Position numbers and translations under genes: made by a program. Shown in pieces: positions 63,004 through 64,000 of a DNA stretch of 64,000 bases. The notes beneath the pieces are model-generated. The model searched no databases, was not told the origin of the DNA, and saw only the letters and a program-made list of their open reading frames with translations. Source of the DNA: Magnaporthiopsis rhizophila (lineage: Eukaryota > Ascomycota > Sordariomycetes > Magnaporthales > Magnaporthaceae); assembly GCA_003049465.1 (NCBI GenBank), contig PYSS01000015.1, positions 324,807 through 388,806 on the forward strand, written 5' to 3'. Each line of letters begins with the position of its first letter. Within the stretch, counting starts at the first letter, position 1.

Positions 63004-64000
63004 GAGATGGGATGGACATACATGACGTGGTTTGGCGAGTGGTTGGCCGACTGGCACATCAGATTGCTAGGTAAATTAGCCCCTGGGAGGGCGTGATGTT
63101 TGGATGCAAGGAGGCAGTTTGTGGGAGGAAACAAGGAATGGTGCATGGTACCTGAACGGCATGGGAACTTGGTTTGCTTAGCGCCTCCGTACGAGGAACG
63201 ATAATGAGCGATGTATACCCCCGAGACGTCTTGGCTTCGGGGTTAAAAACATCGCGATTTTAAACTTTATAATTGATGGGTAAGGCCGACACTAGGCCAG
63301 TCGTTGCTTATATCATTCACAATATAGGATGCACTTGATGGTGTTTGTTCCAAGCCGCCGGGTTTGCAGTCAGGCTTTACCACTCGCTGAATGTGATGGG
63401 GCTTGATACCCAGGTACTTCAGGCTTGTCTTGTAGAAGATACCGCTCTAGATTGACCTGACGAGATAGTGTTAGATTTTTCTATCGCGGGTTGTTTCTCA
63501 CGGGGTCTGATTTCTGGATGATGGTATAGCAGTATCCTAGGTATCTCAAGATTTTGGAATGAAGCAGGGGGCAATTAATGTTCTCGCGCTTCCAGATTCG
63601 TCAGTGTTGGCGAATCTGGATAACGGCCAATGCAACCAGACACAAACTGCATCCAGGATTTATGCCACGCTTGTGTAAGCTTCTATGCTTAGTGCCAAAA
63701 CCGCACCAGTCTGACCGGCTAGCTGCCAACCATGAGATGAAGGTTCCAGGATGACGGTTGATTGCCAAGACGCATGGACGCAGATGCAGCTGGACTTTTC
63801 AAGGGTCCTTGGTCTTCCCGGCTTGCACTCCCAAAAATATCTCCCCTGCAGGAGGAAGGGAAGAACATGCGGGTTAGAAAAAAAAAAAAAAAGAAAAAAA
63901 AAAGCCGACGACACCATTAAATTGAAATGAGAGGGGCGGACAACACAACCTCGATATGACAAATACACGACACGATACGGACATTGGATTGCTTTTGGTA
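63004..64000. other. 3' flank to window end, no gene seen
   Basis: About 1 kb of AT-richer sequence with an interrupted A-run near 63878-63903. Open frames are short and unconvincing. Confidence 0.5.

Noticed and set aside
1..64000. Transposon, CRISPR, prophage, secondary-metabolite cluster or RIP-degraded repeat
   Set aside because: No transposase, integrase, terminal repeats, spaced direct repeats or PKS/NRPS domains, and no long AT-rich degraded segment, could be seen.

Overview
The window is nuclear DNA of a GC-rich filamentous ascomycete, most likely a Sordariomycete (Sordariales-like). The reasons are short spliceosomal introns (about 58-200 bp) with GTRNGT donors and RCTRAC branch sites, CA-rich leaders before ATGs, AGGTACCTA-type intergenic tracts, and protein families typical of Pezizomycotina. 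I saw no transposon, rRNA or tRNA gene, CRISPR array, secondary-metabolite cluster or prokaryotic signal. It is a housekeeping region with about 22 protein genes. One run of 116 N (17321-17436) marks an assembly gap.

Layout, left to right: 5'-truncated MPH1/FANCM-type DNA helicase (+); C2H2 zinc-finger regulator (-) with a long gene-poor 5' side; a tiny Cys-rich ORF with its own TATA box (-); an orphan-looking 377-aa ORF (+); protein O-mannosyltransferase PMT4 (-); mitochondrial RidA/Mmf1 (+); bifunctional purine enzyme ATIC/ADE17 (-); G-patch/DUF4187 protein (+); mitochondrial PPR-type protein (-); RCL1 (+); DUF1746/Dsc4-like membrane protein (-); cytosolic PheRS alpha FRS2 (+); NPL4 (-); SEC66/SEC71 (+); conserved hypothetical (-); ORC3 (-); PWWP protein (-); BRR2 (-); coiled-coil hypothetical (+); RFC2 (-); UBE2Z-like E2 with a second UBC-like domain (+); conserved hypothetical (-); small Ser-rich hypothetical (+); membrane-anchored alpha/beta-hydrolase-like protein with a degenerate active site (+).

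The genes form no operon or obvious pathway cluster, although three neighbours between 25.4 and 33.5 kb (Dsc4-like, NPL4, SEC66) all act in ER protein handling, and MPH1, ORC3 and RFC2 are replication/repair factors. Most are arranged as divergent pairs sharing 0.5-1.2 kb promoters, or as tail-to-tail pairs with very short gaps.

The splice structure deserves the most attention. Several long uninterrupted reading frames hide in-frame introns without stops (zinc-finger gene, NPL4, BRR2, ATIC). Two introns appear to use GC-AG borders (NPL4, PWWP gene). Two genes carry micro-exons of 12, 14 and 22 nt (UBE2Z-like, RidA). The assembly gap lies inside an intron of ATIC, not in coding sequence. Splice models were derived by eye from consensus sites, reading-frame continuity and recalled family sequence; none was tested against RNA. 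I found no clearly new molecular system. The best candidates for novelty are the tandem-domain E2, the apparent pseudo-hydrolase and the 46-aa Cys-rich ORF.
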